A stretch of DNA of 53,831 bases, taken from positions 1 through 53,831 of the forward strand of contig JAFUST010000071.1 in assembly GCA_017467535.1 (NCBI GenBank), in the 5' to 3' direction. The notes under the pieces are model-generated. The model had not been told where the DNA came from. It did no database searches and was given only the letters and a program-made list of their open reading frames with translations. Made by a program: the position numbers and the translations under genes. This document shows positions 36,427-45,402 of the stretch, in pieces (the first letter of the stretch is position 1; each line of letters opens with the position of its first letter). Source of the DNA: Prevotella sp. (lineage in GTDB: Bacteria > Bacteroidota > Bacteroidia > Bacteroidales > Bacteroidaceae).

Positions 36427-37817
36427 ATACACTTTTTGATAAAATCTGGGACAAACACGTGGTGCAGATCGTGGAAGACGGCCCCACGCAACTCTACATC
36501 GACCGCCTCTACTGCCACGAGGTCACCTCGCCGCAGGCCTTCGACGGTCTCCGGGCCCGCGGGCTTAAGTGCTTCCGCCCGAAACAAATCTTCTGTATGC
36601 CCGACCACAACACGCCTACCCACGATCAGGACAAGCCCATCGAGGACCCCGTGTCGAAGAACCAGGTGGACACGCTGGCCCGTAATGCCGCCGAGTTCGG
36701 CCTGACCCACTATGGCATGATGTCGAAAGACAACGGCATCATCCACGTGGTAGGTCCCGAGAAGGGCCTCTCGCTGCCGGGCATGACCATTGTCTGCGGC
36801 GACTCCCACACGTCGACCCACGGTGCAATGGGCGCTGTGGCCTTCGGCATCGGCACCAGCGAGGTGGAGATGGTGATGGCCTCGCAGTGCATCCTGCAGC
36901 AGAAGCCCAAGTCGATGCGCATCAGCATCAACGGCACGCTGCAGAAGGGCGTGACCGCCAAGGACGTGGCCCTCTACCTGATGAGCCAACTGACCACCAG
37001 CGGTGCCACGGGCTATTTCGTGGAGTATAGCGGCGATGTTGTCCGCAACCTCTCTATGGAGGGCCGTCTGACCCTCTGCAACCTGTCCATCGAGATGGGA
37101 GCCCGCGGCGGGTTCGTGGCCCCCGACGAGGTGACCTTCGCGTATATAAAAGGTAGGGAGTTCGCTCCCAAGGGCGACGCGTGGGACAAGGCCGTGGCCT
37201 ACTGGCGCACGCTGAAGAGTGACGATGATGCCGTCTTCGACAAGGAACTCACGTTCGACGCTGCCGATATCGAGCCGCGCATCACCTACGGCACCAACCC
37301 CGGCATGGGCATTGGGATTACGGAGGCCATACCGGCCACGGCCGCCGAAGCCAAGTCGCCGGAACAGGGCTTCCAGAAGGCCCTCGACTATATGGGCTTC
37401 AAGGCCGGCGAGCACCTGCTGGGCAAGAAGATCGACTACGTGTTCCTCGGTGCCTGCACCAACGGCCGCATCGAGGACTTCCGTGCCTTCGCCTCCATCG
37501 CCAAGGGTCGCCACAAGGCTGACGACGTGGTGGCATGGCTCGTCCCCGGCTCATGGGCCGTCGACCGCCAGATACGCGAGGAGGGACTGGACCGTGTGCT
37601 CGAAGCCGCCGGCTTCCAGATCCGCCAGCCCGGATGCTCGGCCTGCCTGGCCATGAACGACGACAAGGTGCCCGCCGGCAAGTATGCCGTCTCTACCTCC
37701 AACCGCAACTTCGAGGGCCGTCAGGGTCCCGGTGCCCGCACCATCCTCTGTTCCCCTCTCGTGGCTGCCGCCGCAGCCGTCACTGGCGTAATCACTGATC
37801 CCCGTACACTCCTATGA
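36423..37817 (+). CDS. leuC: 3-isopropylmalate dehydratase large subunit
   Basis: 464 residues. The aconitase-family 4Fe-4S enzyme that isomerises 2- to 3-isopropylmalate with LeuD. Motifs: [31 protein letters not shown] and [13 protein letters not shown], supplying the three cluster cysteines. Overlaps leuA and leuD by 4 nt each. An AT-rich TATATAAAAGGT codon run occurs at 37142-37153. Confidence 0.97.
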   Translation: MNTLFDKIWDKHVVQIVEDGPTQLYIDRLYCHEVTSPQAFDGLRARGLKCFRPKQIFCMPDHNTPTHDQDKPIEDPVSKNQVDTLARNAAEFGLTHYGMMSKDNGIIHVVGPEKGLSLPGMTIVCGDSHTSTHGAMGAVAFGIGTSEVEMVMASQCILQQKPKSMRISINGTLQKGVTAKDVALYLMSQLTTSGATGYFVEYSGDVVRNLSMEGRLTLCNLSIEMGARGGFVAPDEVTFAYIKGREFAPKGDAWDKAVAYWRTLKSDDDAVFDKELTFDAADIEPRITYGTNPGMGIGITEAIPATAAEAKSPEQGFQKALDYMGFKAGEHLLGKKIDYVFLGACTNGRIEDFRAFASIAKGRHKADDVVAWLVPGSWAVDRQIREEGLDRVLEAAGFQIRQPGCSACLAMNDDKVPAGKYAVSTSNRNFEGRQGPGARTILCSPLVAAAAAVTGVITDPRTLL

Positions 37818-38413
37818 AACAGAAATTCAACATCATAACATCCACCTGCGTTCCTCTTCCTCTGGAGAACGTAGACACCGACCAGATCATCCCCGCCCGC
37901 TTCCTCAAGGCTACCACCCGCGAGGAGAAGTTCTTCGGCGACAACCTGTTTCGCGACTGGCGCTACAAGGCCGACGGCTCGCTGAACGAGCATTTCGTGC
38001 TCAACGACCCCACCTATGGCGGCTGCATCCTCGTGGCCGGCAAGAACTTCGGTTCCGGCTCCAGCCGTGAGCATGCCGCCTGGGCCATCGCCGGCTACGG
38101 CTTCCGTGTGGTCATCTCGTCGTTCTTCGCCGATATCCACAAGAACAACGAACTGAATAACTTCGTGCTTCCCGTGGTGGTCAGCGAAGACTTCCTCAGC
38201 GAACTCTTCCAGAGCATCAAGGCAGACCCGAAGATGGAGGTCGAGGTCGACCTGCCGCGCCAGACGGTGACCAACAAGGCCACGGGGCGCAGCGAGCACT
38301 TCGACATCAACGGCTACAAGAAGCACTGTCTCATCAACGGCCTCGACGACATCGACTTCCTCGTGCAGAACGAGGCGAAGACCGTCGCCTGGGAGAACTC
38401 GGCGGCACTGTAG
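37814..38413 (+). CDS. leuD: 3-isopropylmalate dehydratase small subunit
   Basis: 199 residues, swivelling domain of the dehydratase. Motifs: [14 protein letters not shown] near the N-terminus and [17 protein letters not shown], the substrate-binding loop. Four-nucleotide overlap with leuC; the next gene starts with GTG two bases after the stop. Confidence 0.97.
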   Translation: MKQKFNIITSTCVPLPLENVDTDQIIPARFLKATTREEKFFGDNLFRDWRYKADGSLNEHFVLNDPTYGGCILVAGKNFGSGSSREHAAWAIAGYGFRVVISSFFADIHKNNELNNFVLPVVVSEDFLSELFQSIKADPKMEVEVDLPRQTVTNKATGRSEHFDINGYKKHCLINGLDDIDFLVQNEAKTVAWENSAAL

Positions 38414-38415
38414 GC

Positions 38416-40014
38416 GTGGAAGAGAATAGTTTTGTAAAGAGCACGGTGGAGTCTCCTTTCGTCGAGATCATGGACTCCACGCTGCGTGATGGCGAGCAGA
38501 CCAATGGCGTCTCCTTCCTGCCTCACGAGAAGTTGATGATTGCCCGCAAACTGCTGCGCGATGTCAACGTCGACCGTATCGAGGTAGCCTCGGCTGGTGT
38601 CAGCGAGGGCGAGAAGGAGGCTGTCGCCATGATCTGCCGCTATGCCCGCCAGATAGGCCGTCAGGATAGGGTAGAGGTGCTGGGCTTCGTGGACAAGGGG
38701 CGGTCGGTTGACTGGATTGCCGACTGCGGTGGACAGGTGGTCAACCTGCTGTGCAAGGGCTCGCTGAAGCACTGTACCCACCAACTGCACAAGACCCCCG
38801 AGGAGCACATCGCCGACATCCGTCGCGAGTTGGACTATGCCTGTCAGCGTGGCCTTGCCGTTAACCTCTATCTCGAGGACTGGAGCAACGGCATGAAGGA
38901 CTCCCCCGACTATGTCTACCAGTTGATGGACGCGCTGACCGCCACCTCCGTTCGCCGCTTCATGCTCCCCGACACCCTCGGCGTGATGAACCCCCTGCAG
39001 GTCATCGAGTACTTCCGCAAGATGCGGAAGCGCTACCCGCAGGTGCACTTCGACTTCCATGCCCACAACGACTACGACCTGGCCGTCTCCAACTCGCTGG
39101 CCGCCGTGCTTAGCGGTGCCCGAGGCATCCACGTCACCGTCAACGGACTGGGCGAGCGCTGCGGCAATGCCCCGATGGCCTCCGTGCAGGCCATCCTCAA
39201 GGACCAGTTCCACGCCAAGACCAATATCAACGAGAGCCAACTCAACGACATCAGTCGTCTGGTGGAGAGTTACAGTGGCATTGCCGTCGCCCCCAACCAG
39301 CCCATCGTCGGCGAGAACGTCTTCACTCAGGTGGCCGGCGTGCATGCCGACGGCGACTCGAAGGACAAACTCTACTACAACGAACTGATGCCCGAGCGCT
39401 TCGGCCGCAAGCGGGAGTACGCCCTTGGCAAGAACAGCGGCAAGGCCAACATCCTGAAGAACCTCGAGGAACTGGGCCTCGAACTCACCCCCGAGCAGAC
39501 CCGCCGCGTCACCCAGCGCATCACTGAACTGGGCGACAAGAAGGAGCGGGTCACGCAGGAGGATCTGCCCTACATCGTCAGCGACGTGCTGAAGCACGAT
39601 GCCCCCGAGGACAAGGTGAAACTCATCAGTTACGTTGTCTCCACGGCCTACGGCCTGAACCCCGGTGCCAATGTACGGGTGGAAATCAACGGCCGGCAGT
39701 ACGAGGCGGGAGCCACGGGCGATGGTCAGTACGATGCCTTCGTCAAGGCCCTGCGTTACATCTATAAGAAGTACCTGGGCCGCACTTTCCCCATTCTGGC
39801 CAACTATCAGGTGAGCATCCCCCCCGGCGGCCGCACCGACGCACTGGTGCAGACGGTCATCTCGTGGCACCATCGCAACGGCATCCTCCGCACCCGCGGT
39901 CTCGATGCTGACCAGACGGAGGCCGCCATCAAGGCCACCTTCAAGATGCTCAACATCATAGAGAACGAACAAACAGACAGACAGACAAACAACGAAACCC
40001 AAACGATACAATGA
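38416..40014 (+). CDS. cimA: LeuA/CimA-family acyltransferase, probable citramalate synthase
   Basis: 532 residues with a GTG start two bases after leuD. The TIM barrel has [32 protein letters not shown] (HxH metal site) and [12 protein letters not shown], and a C-terminal LeuA-type regulatory domain (about 385-515) follows. It is clearly distinct from leuA in the same operon. Paralogues of this kind commonly make (R)-citramalate from pyruvate and acetyl-CoA for isoleucine synthesis; LeuC, LeuD and LeuB can carry the product onward. Substrate is inferred, not visible. The last 16 codons are encoded by a low-complexity ACAGACAGACAAAC tract and overlap leuB by 4 nt. Confidence 0.88.
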   Translation: MEENSFVKSTVESPFVEIMDSTLRDGEQTNGVSFLPHEKLMIARKLLRDVNVDRIEVASAGVSEGEKEAVAMICRYARQIGRQDRVEVLGFVDKGRSVDWIADCGGQVVNLLCKGSLKHCTHQLHKTPEEHIADIRRELDYACQRGLAVNLYLEDWSNGMKDSPDYVYQLMDALTATSVRRFMLPDTLGVMNPLQVIEYFRKMRKRYPQVHFDFHAHNDYDLAVSNSLAAVLSGARGIHVTVNGLGERCGNAPMASVQAILKDQFHAKTNINESQLNDISRLVESYSGIAVAPNQPIVGENVFTQVAGVHADGDSKDKLYYNELMPERFGRKREYALGKNSGKANILKNLEELGLELTPEQTRRVTQRITELGDKKERVTQEDLPYIVSDVLKHDAPEDKVKLISYVVSTAYGLNPGANVRVEINGRQYEAGATGDGQYDAFVKALRYIYKKYLGRTFPILANYQVSIPPGGRTDALVQTVISWHHRNGILRTRGLDADQTEAAIKATFKMLNIIENEQTDRQTNNETQTIQ

Positions 40015-41072
40015 AACTGAAGATTGCCGTCCTTCCGGGCGACGGAATAGGTCCGGAGATTATGAAACAGGGCGTGGCCGTGCTCGATGCCATCGCCGCC
40101 AAGTGTGGACACGAGTTTGCCTACCAGGAGGCACTGGTTGGTGCCTGCGCCATCGATGCCGTGGGCGATCCCTATCCCGAGGCCACCCATCAGGTGTGCA
40201 TGGATGCCGACGCCGTGCTCTTCGCCGCCGTGGGCGACCTGAAGTACGACAACAACCCCACGCTGAAGGTCCGTCCCGAGACCGGCCTGCTCGCCATGCG
40301 CAAGAAGTTGGGACTCTTTGCCAACGTACGCCCCGTGGCCACCTTCGACTGCCTGCTCCACAAGTCGCCCCTCAAGGACGAACTGCTCCGTGGTGCCGAC
40401 TTCGTGGTCATCCGCGAACTCACCGGCGGCATGTATTTCGGTGAGAAGTACCAGGACAACGACAAGGCCTACGACACCGATGTCTACACCCGCCCCGAGA
40501 TTGAGCGCATCCTGAAGGTGGCCTTCGAGATGGCTCAGAAGCGCCGCCGCCACCTCACTGTGGTCGACAAGGCCCACGTGCTTGCCTCCAGCCGCCTCTG
40601 GCGCCAGATAGCCAAGGAGATGGAGCCGCAGTATCCCGATGTGACCACCGATTATATGTTCATTGACAACGCCTCTATGCGTGTGCTCACCGAGCCGAGG
40701 TTCTTCGATGTCATCGTCACCGAGAACACCTTTGGCGACATCCTCACCGACGAGACCTCGTGCATCACCGGCTCCATGGGCCTGCAGCCCTCATCGTCGC
40801 TCGGCCTCCACACGCCGCTCTTCGAGCCCGTCCACGGCTCGTGGCCGCAGGCCGCCGGTCAGAACCTCGCCAACCCGTTGGCGCAGATCCTCTCCGCCGC
40901 CATGCTCCTCGAGCATTTCGGTCTCGAAAAAGAGGGTGCCCTCATCCGCGAGGCCGTCAACGCCTCCCTCGATGCCAATGTCCGCACGCCGGAGATCCAA
41001 GTCGAAGGCGGTGCCAAGTATGGCACCCGCGAGGTAGGCGCCTGGATTGTCGACTACATCCAAAAGGCATAG
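40011..41072 (+). CDS. leuB: 3-isopropylmalate dehydrogenase
   Basis: 353 residues. It oxidises and decarboxylates 3-isopropylmalate with NAD+. Motifs: [12 protein letters not shown] at the N-terminus, [32 protein letters not shown], and the metal/NAD segment [19 protein letters not shown] with FEPVHGS. It closes the biosynthetic part of the leu operon. Confidence 0.96.
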   Translation: MKLKIAVLPGDGIGPEIMKQGVAVLDAIAAKCGHEFAYQEALVGACAIDAVGDPYPEATHQVCMDADAVLFAAVGDLKYDNNPTLKVRPETGLLAMRKKLGLFANVRPVATFDCLLHKSPLKDELLRGADFVVIRELTGGMYFGEKYQDNDKAYDTDVYTRPEIERILKVAFEMAQKRRRHLTVVDKAHVLASSRLWRQIAKEMEPQYPDVTTDYMFIDNASMRVLTEPRFFDVIVTENTFGDILTDETSCITGSMGLQPSSSLGLHTPLFEPVHGSWPQAAGQNLANPLAQILSAAMLLEHFGLEKEGALIREAVNASLDANVRTPEIQVEGGAKYGTREVGAWIVDYIQKA

Positions 41073-41079
41073 CACTTCA

Positions 41080-41757
41080 ATGCGCAAAGCCCTTATCGTC
41101 CTGTTTGTTGCCATACTATGGCAACCCTCCACCCTCACCGCCCAGACCACTGAGCAGTGGCGAGACTCCCTCGCCCTGCTCAGTCGGGCCATTGAGCGGA
41201 GCCCCCATTCCGTGGAACTGCGCTTGCGCAAGGCCGCCGTCAACCTCGAACTCAGCCAGTGGGACTACGCCATCGAGGAGTACGGCCGCGTGCTCGACCT
41301 CGACTCCCGCAACCTCACCGCTCTCTATTTCCGCGCCTATGCCCACATGCAGTCGCGCCACTATGCACTGGCTGTCGCCGACTACGAGCATATCCTCTCC
41401 ATCGTGCCCAAGCACTTCGAGGCACAACTGGGACTGGCGATGGCCACTAAAAAGGCGGCAGGCAGAACCGAGACCGCTGATCGCTTCAACCAGTTGGTGC
41501 AACTTTTCCCCGATTCGGCTCTGGCCTTTGCTGCGCGTGCTGGCTATGAGATGGAATTGCAGCAGTGGGATGCTGCGCTCTACGATTGGGACGAGGCCAT
41601 CCGTCTCTCCCCCAAGGATATTGGCTTCATGGTGTCGAAAGTAGAGGTTCTGCTTTCCCTTGGCAGGAAACGCGAGGCCAAGTCTCTTCTCGAATCCGCC
41701 ATCGCCGCAGGCACCCCTCGTTCAGCCCTCAAAGATTGGCTCGACCGGTGTAGATAA
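41080..41757 (+). CDS. TPR-repeat periplasmic protein
   Basis: 225 residues from MRKALIVLF; the frame opens 11 codons earlier inside leuB, but only the later start gives a clean signal peptide (MRKALIVLFVAILWQPSTLTA). Five or so TPR-like helix pairs follow (AIERSPHSVELRLRKAAV, AIEEYGRVLDLDSRNLTAL, ALAVADYEHILSIVPKHFEA, ALYDWDEAIRLSPKDIGF). TPRs bind partner proteins; the partner is unknown. Only 7 nt after leuB and followed by a terminator, so it is probably the last gene of the leu operon, with no evident link to leucine synthesis. Confidence 0.88.
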   Translation: MRKALIVLFVAILWQPSTLTAQTTEQWRDSLALLSRAIERSPHSVELRLRKAAVNLELSQWDYAIEEYGRVLDLDSRNLTALYFRAYAHMQSRHYALAVADYEHILSIVPKHFEAQLGLAMATKKAAGRTETADRFNQLVQLFPDSALAFAARAGYEMELQQWDAALYDWDEAIRLSPKDIGFMVSKVEVLLSLGRKREAKSLLESAIAAGTPRSALKDWLDRCR

Positions 41758-41761
41758 CTAT

Positions 41762-41803
41762 AAAAAGAAAGTGTGTCGATTATTTCGACACACTTTCTTT
41801 TTT
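41762..41803. terminator. Bidirectional terminator
   Basis: A near-perfect 18-bp stem (AAAAAGAAAGTGTGTCGA pairing with TCGACACACTTTCTTTTT, loop of 5) lies between convergent genes. The minus-strand gene stops at 41780-41782, in the loop, so its last codons (ESVSK) are part of the hairpin arm. Confidence 0.88.
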
Positions 41804-42283
41804 CTGCTGCTTGTTGTGAGTGTTGTTCCTGTGGCCGGGGGCACCGTCGTGCCAGCCGCGAAGCATACGTCGGTGGAAGCGGTCTTCGGCATTGATGACG
41901 TCGTAGACCTTGGTGGCGGGCAGAATCTCGAGGAACTTCTGATGATAGGTCTGCTGGATGCGCTTCATCTCCAGTTCCAGTTCGTCGCGGTCTTGGATGG
42001 CTTTCTTGCAGCCCTTCTCGTCCTGAGGCTTCTGTTGGCCCATGTTGCGCTGACGACCATAGACGCTGCGCTGTTTTCTCTGCATCTCCTTGTAGACAGG
42101 GAAGAACTGCTCGGCCTCGGCGTCAGTGAGGTGGGCCTCCTGCTTGATGAACTCCTGCAGGTCGGCATCGAATTTCTCCGGCGAGAACTTCTGCTGCTGT
42201 GGCTGTTTGCCCTGTGCGCCTTGTGCGCCAGCAGTGAGGGTGACGGCCAGTGCCAGCATGAGTGTCAGATAAATACGTTTCAT
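41780..42283 (-). CDS. Spy/CpxP-like periplasmic protein of the ECF sigma operon
   Basis: 167 residues from MKRIYLTLML, with a signal peptide ending in TAGA. The mature part is helical, charged and Gln/Lys-rich: HLTDAEAEQFFPVYKEMQRKQR and a second helix IQQTYHQKFLEILPATKV, the LTxxQ-like repeat arrangement of Spy/CpxP chaperones. It is third after an ECF sigma factor and a putative anti-sigma gene, so it is probably the effector or sensor of an envelope response. The C-terminus is His/Asn/Lys-rich and might bind metal. Confidence 0.75.
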   Translation of the reverse strand: MKRIYLTLMLALAVTLTAGAQGAQGKQPQQQKFSPEKFDADLQEFIKQEAHLTDAEAEQFFPVYKEMQRKQRSVYGRQRNMGQQKPQDEKGCKKAIQDRDELELEMKRIQQTYHQKFLEILPATKVYDVINAEDRFHRRMLRGWHDGAPGHRNNTHNKQQKKESVSK

Positions 42284-42309
42284 CTTGTCCATAGAATCAT
42301 TTCCTTGTT

Positions 42310-42678
42310 TTAAATGTCAGCCAGCAGGCTGTAGTAGATTTCTTCGTTGTCGAGCATGGCATAGTCGGCAGCCTCGTCGATGTAGGAGTCGTTGTAGTAG
42401 GCGTCCTGCTGCTGGAGGGCTGCGGTGGCAGCCTGCTGTTCGGCATTGTGGTGGTTGAAGTAGATGGCAACGCTGAATACAGCGATGCAGACGCATGCAG
42501 CGGCGTAGAGCAGTGGGCGCAGGCGACGGATGAGCGTCGGCTTCGTCTGTACGGACTCCTCCTGCGGTAGACGGCTCATGACGCGGTCGGTCAGTTGGTC
42601 GAAGTACCCCTCCGGTACGCGGAAGGGATTAGGCCTCTGGCTCATCTTGTTTCTGATGTATTCTTCTTCGTTCATCAT
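42310..42678 (-). CDS. Putative anti-sigma factor, single-pass membrane protein
   Basis: 122 residues. The N-terminal cytoplasmic part has NPFRVPEGYFDQLTDRVMSRL, a motif I know from small proteins encoded next to ECF sigma factors in Bacteroidota. One hydrophobic segment (about 57-73, LLYAAACVCIAVFSVAIYF) is followed by a short acidic periplasmic tail. No ZAS zinc motif is present. The place between sigma factor and Spy-like protein supports an anti-sigma role, which remains inferred. Confidence 0.7.
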   Translation of the reverse strand: MMNEEEYIRNKMSQRPNPFRVPEGYFDQLTDRVMSRLPQEESVQTKPTLIRRLRPLLYAAACVCIAVFSVAIYFNHHNAEQQAATAALQQQDAYYNDSYIDEAADYAMLDNEEIYYSLLADI

Positions 42679-42726
42679 GTTATGGTATCTTTTATATTAT
42701 AGTAGACGCGTGATGTCGGTATAAGT

Positions 42727-43284
42727 TTAATCGTGCCGCTTGAAAAATTCGGTTATTTTTTTCACGGCAATGTGGTAGGAGGCTTTCAAGCCGCCCTCCG
42801 AGGTGCCCAGCAGACGGCTGATGTCGCTGTACTTCATCTCCTCGTAGTAGCGCAGGGTGAAGACGGTCTTCTGCACATCGGGTAGCAGGGCGATGGCTTC
42901 CTGCAACTGGGCCTCTGTCTCGTCGCCGTCGAAATAGTCGTCTGCCATGAGATGATTGGCTATGCCCATGTCGCTGTCGTCGGTGCTCAGGGTAGGCATG
43001 TTTTTCTGTCGGCGCATGAAGTCGAGGGCCTCGTTGATGGCGATGCGCGACAGCCAGGTGTAGATCTTCGAGTCACCGTGGAAGGTGTCTAACGAACTCC
43101 ATGCCTTGAGGAATGCGTTCTGCAGCACGTCGTCAGCATCCTCGTGGATGAGCACGATACGGCGCACCTGCCAGTACAGTTTCTCACTGTACAGGCGTAC
43201 CATCGTCTCGAATCCCCGCCGAGTGGTCTTAGGATCGCGTATGAGGGCGATGATCTGGCTGTCGTCTGTGGTCTCGGTCATCAT
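42727..43284 (-). CDS. ECF-type RNA polymerase sigma factor
   Basis: 185 residues from MMTETTDD; the frame opens 36 codons earlier, but that extension overlaps a terminator hairpin and looks non-coding. Region 2 has HEDADDVLQNAFLKAWSSLDTF and KIYTWLSRIAINEALDFMRR. Region 4 has ALLPDVQKTVFTLRYYEEMKYSDISRLLGTSEGGLKASYHIAVKK. It redirects RNA polymerase to a small regulon, presumably including its own operon with the anti-sigma and Spy-like genes. No TAnnTTTG box lies upstream, consistent with self-driven transcription. Confidence 0.92.
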   Translation of the reverse strand: MMTETTDDSQIIALIRDPKTTRRGFETMVRLYSEKLYWQVRRIVLIHEDADDVLQNAFLKAWSSLDTFHGDSKIYTWLSRIAINEALDFMRRQKNMPTLSTDDSDMGIANHLMADDYFDGDETEAQLQEAIALLPDVQKTVFTLRYYEEMKYSDISRLLGTSEGGLKASYHIAVKKITEFFKRHD

Positions 43285-43352
43285 TATCTTTGACGTGTCA
43301 GGGCAGGAAAGGTTTAATATGCAGGCTGTTTTCCGGGTCGTGCTATGCTGAA

Positions 43353-43390
43353 AAAAGAAGTTGCTCAAGATGTACGTCGACATCTTGAGC
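43353..43390 (-). terminator. Terminator of small secreted protein gene
   Basis: Read on the minus strand: GCTCAAGATGT, six-nt loop, ACATCTTGAGC, then AACTTCTTTTTT. A perfect 11-bp stem, 25 nt past the stop codon. Confidence 0.8.
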
Positions 43391-43414
43391 ATTATCTTCA
43401 GATTGTTGTTATCT

Positions 43415-43729
43415 CTATTTGATGGTAACCTTTCTGACGGTCTTTCCTACTTTCAGAATATAGCATCCTTTGGGCAGGTTAAGTTCGAAACGCTGGTTGG
43501 GGTATTCTATCTTGTAGGATGCGACAGCCTTTCCCGTGAGTGAAACGATCTCGAGCGTCTCGCCGTTGCCACCGCTCACGCTGACGGTACTTCCCTGGAC
43601 GGTGATGGTGGGGGCTACGTCCTCAATCTGCTCGGCCACTCCCATCTCGCTGACCATATTAGTAGCCATTACCGGGGCTGAGAAAGTGAGCATTCCTGCT
43701 ACAACAAATAGAAGTATTTTTTTCTGCAT
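43415..43729 (-). CDS. Small secreted protein that is almost only a sorting-domain-like module
   Basis: 104 residues from MQKKILLF; the frame extends to 43789, but the -7 box at 43759-43766 excludes that start. A second Met two codons up (43735) is possible. After the signal peptide (to VMA) come about 20 linker residues and a C-terminal beta module: TITVQGSTVSVSGGNGETL, IVSLTGKAVASYKI and GCYILKVGKTVRKVTIK, close to type A C-terminal sorting domains of the type IX secretion system. There is no cargo domain. Monocistronic, with a full-consensus promoter and a strong terminator, so it is a real and probably well expressed gene. Function unknown. Confidence 0.8.
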   Translation of the reverse strand: MQKKILLFVVAGMLTFSAPVMATNMVSEMGVAEQIEDVAPTITVQGSTVSVSGGNGETLEIVSLTGKAVASYKIEYPNQRFELNLPKGCYILKVGKTVRKVTIK

Positions 43730-43758
43730 AAGCATTCGTCTTGGTCTATAATTCGTTG

Positions 43759-43790
43759 CAAAGATATTGAAAAGTTCTGAAACTTCCAAA
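43759..43790 (-). promoter_or_regulatory. Promoter of small secreted protein gene
   Basis: Minus strand TTTG (plus 43787-43790), 20-nt spacer, TATCTTTG (plus 43759-43766): exact consensus, 29 nt before the ATG. Confidence 0.82.
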
Positions 43791-43812
43791 TAATTCGCCC
43801 GAAAAATGACTT

Positions 43813-44730
43813 TTAGATGTCAAAATACTTGTTTTCGTCCGTCAGATAGGTGTTTTCGAATATTTGTTTGGCTTCTTCCAGCAGGATGCGCTCGTCGTTG
43901 TAGCGCGCACTGTAGTGCCCCAGTAGCAGTTTGCCCACCTGGGCGTCGCGGGCCACCATAGCGGCCTGTTGGGCGGTGGAGTGGTAGTATTTCTCGGCTC
44001 CGTCGACTTTGTCGTTGGCGTAGGTACTCTCATGGTAGAGCGTGGTGACGCCCTTCACCCTCTCATGCAGTGTGGGCATGTAGCGGGTGTCCGAGCAATA
44101 GGCGTAGGAGCGGGGCGTGTCGGCCGGCGTGACCAGCCGTTCGTGGGGTATCACGGTGCCGTCTTCGAGCGTGTAGCCTTGTCCAGCCTTGATGTTGTTG
44201 ATCTGCGACACGGGAATGCCGTACATCTCTATCATGTCGCGACGGATGTGAGGCAGCAGTGGCTTCTCGCGGAACAGATAGCCGGAGCAGGGCATGCGGT
44301 GCTCCAGGGGGATGCTCTCCACGGTGAGCGAGCGGTCTTCGAAGATGACTTGCTGGCGGGTGGTGTCCACGGGATGGAACTCCACGCGGTAGCCGATGTC
44401 GTAGTTGAAGAACATATCGAGTTGGGCCTTCAGCATGGAACCGTATTCGCCCGGCGCATAGATGTGGAGGGTGGCTGTACGCCCCAGCAGGCCCATCGTG
44501 CTGATCATGCCGATCACGCCGAAGCAGTGGTCGCCGTGCAGGTGGCTGATGAAGATGTGGCCCAGTTTGTCGAACGACAGTGACGAGCGGCGCATCTGCA
44601 CCTGTGCCCCCTCACCGCAGTCTACCATGTAGAGTTTGCCGCGGCATTCCACCACCTGCATCGACGACATGTGGTGCATGGTGGGGAGTGCTGAGCCGCA
44701 GCCAAGGATATGTACGCGAAATGTCTCCAT
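43813..44730 (-). CDS. rnz: Ribonuclease Z
   Basis: 305 residues. A metallo-beta-lactamase-fold endonuclease that trims tRNA 3' trailers. The zinc motif is HLHGDH (63-68), followed by HRMPCSGYLFREK, YCSDTRY and GHYSARY, all typical of bacterial RNase Z. The start overlaps the lipoprotein stop by one base (TAATG). Third gene of a mazG-lipoprotein-rnz unit. Confidence 0.95.
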   Translation of the reverse strand: METFRVHILGCGSALPTMHHMSSMQVVECRGKLYMVDCGEGAQVQMRRSSLSFDKLGHIFISHLHGDHCFGVIGMISTMGLLGRTATLHIYAPGEYGSMLKAQLDMFFNYDIGYRVEFHPVDTTRQQVIFEDRSLTVESIPLEHRMPCSGYLFREKPLLPHIRRDMIEMYGIPVSQINNIKAGQGYTLEDGTVIPHERLVTPADTPRSYAYCSDTRYMPTLHERVKGVTTLYHESTYANDKVDGAEKYYHSTAQQAAMVARDAQVGKLLLGHYSARYNDERILLEEAKQIFENTYLTDENKYFDI

Positions 44731-45386
44731 TAGATTTTGTAGTCTGCTTCGTCACCCCAGTCCAGTTCGATTCCCAGGTCTTCCTCTTCCTCAATGACCT
44801 GGCGCGTGTACTCCTGCAGTTCGTCATCCTCGTCGATGAGCACCAGGGTGTTCTCCGTCAGTTCCTTGATTTTGTAGAGGTATATCTCTTCCACGTCGAT
44901 GCCGTCGTTGCGCGTGGCAATCACCTGCAGCATACCGTTATACAGGCGCCACGACTTGTAGATGATGCTGCTCTGCTCGATGCTCTCGGCCGTACCGCCT
45001 TTCAGCAGGCTGATACCCACCTCGCTGCTGCCGTCGATGGGATTCTGCATCACCCAGTTGCCCAGCAGGGCCGTCTTGTTGATGACCATCTTGGCCTGGG
45101 TGGAGTCGGTCGTCGTGATGACGGCCATCTCGTCACCCAGGGTGTAGTCGCCGAATATCATGTTCTTTTCGCGTGCCGTAGCGATGTTTATGGTCACGGT
45201 GTCGCCACCGTCGGTCACCAACTGTAGCATATCAGAGGCTGAGCGGTTGCTGCAGAGTCCATAGATGGTCGAGTCCTTCAGGATGTAATCCACGTTTACT
45301 TCCTCGAAAGGAACTTTTTTTTCGCCACCGCCGCAACTAGCCAGCAGGGCCACGGCGGTTGTCAATGCAAGAATTGTCTTTTTCAT
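44730..45386 (-). CDS. Lipoprotein of unknown function
   Basis: 218 residues. The signal peptide ends in a lipobox, LLASC, with Cys18 followed by GGG, so it is lipidated and possibly exported by the phylum's Cys-Gly-Gly-type surface signals. The body is beta-rich (TVTINIATAREKNMIFGDYTL, LLGNWVMQNP), reminiscent of a lipocalin-like fold, and the C-terminus is very acidic (EEEEDLGIELDWGDE). Co-transcribed between mazG and rnz. No function can be assigned. Confidence 0.82.
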   Translation of the reverse strand: MKKTILALTTAVALLASCGGGEKKVPFEEVNVDYILKDSTIYGLCSNRSASDMLQLVTDGGDTVTINIATAREKNMIFGDYTLGDEMAVITTTDSTQAKMVINKTALLGNWVMQNPIDGSSEVGISLLKGGTAESIEQSSIIYKSWRLYNGMLQVIATRNDGIDVEEIYLYKIKELTENTLVLIDEDDELQEYTRQVIEEEEDLGIELDWGDEADYKI

Positions 45387-45402
45387 GTTCTGCTATTCTT
45401 TT

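Noticed and set aside
38314-40011. A 565-residue open frame antisense to the citramalate-synthase-like gene
   Set aside because: Same shadow effect; composition is artefactual and no promoter supports it.
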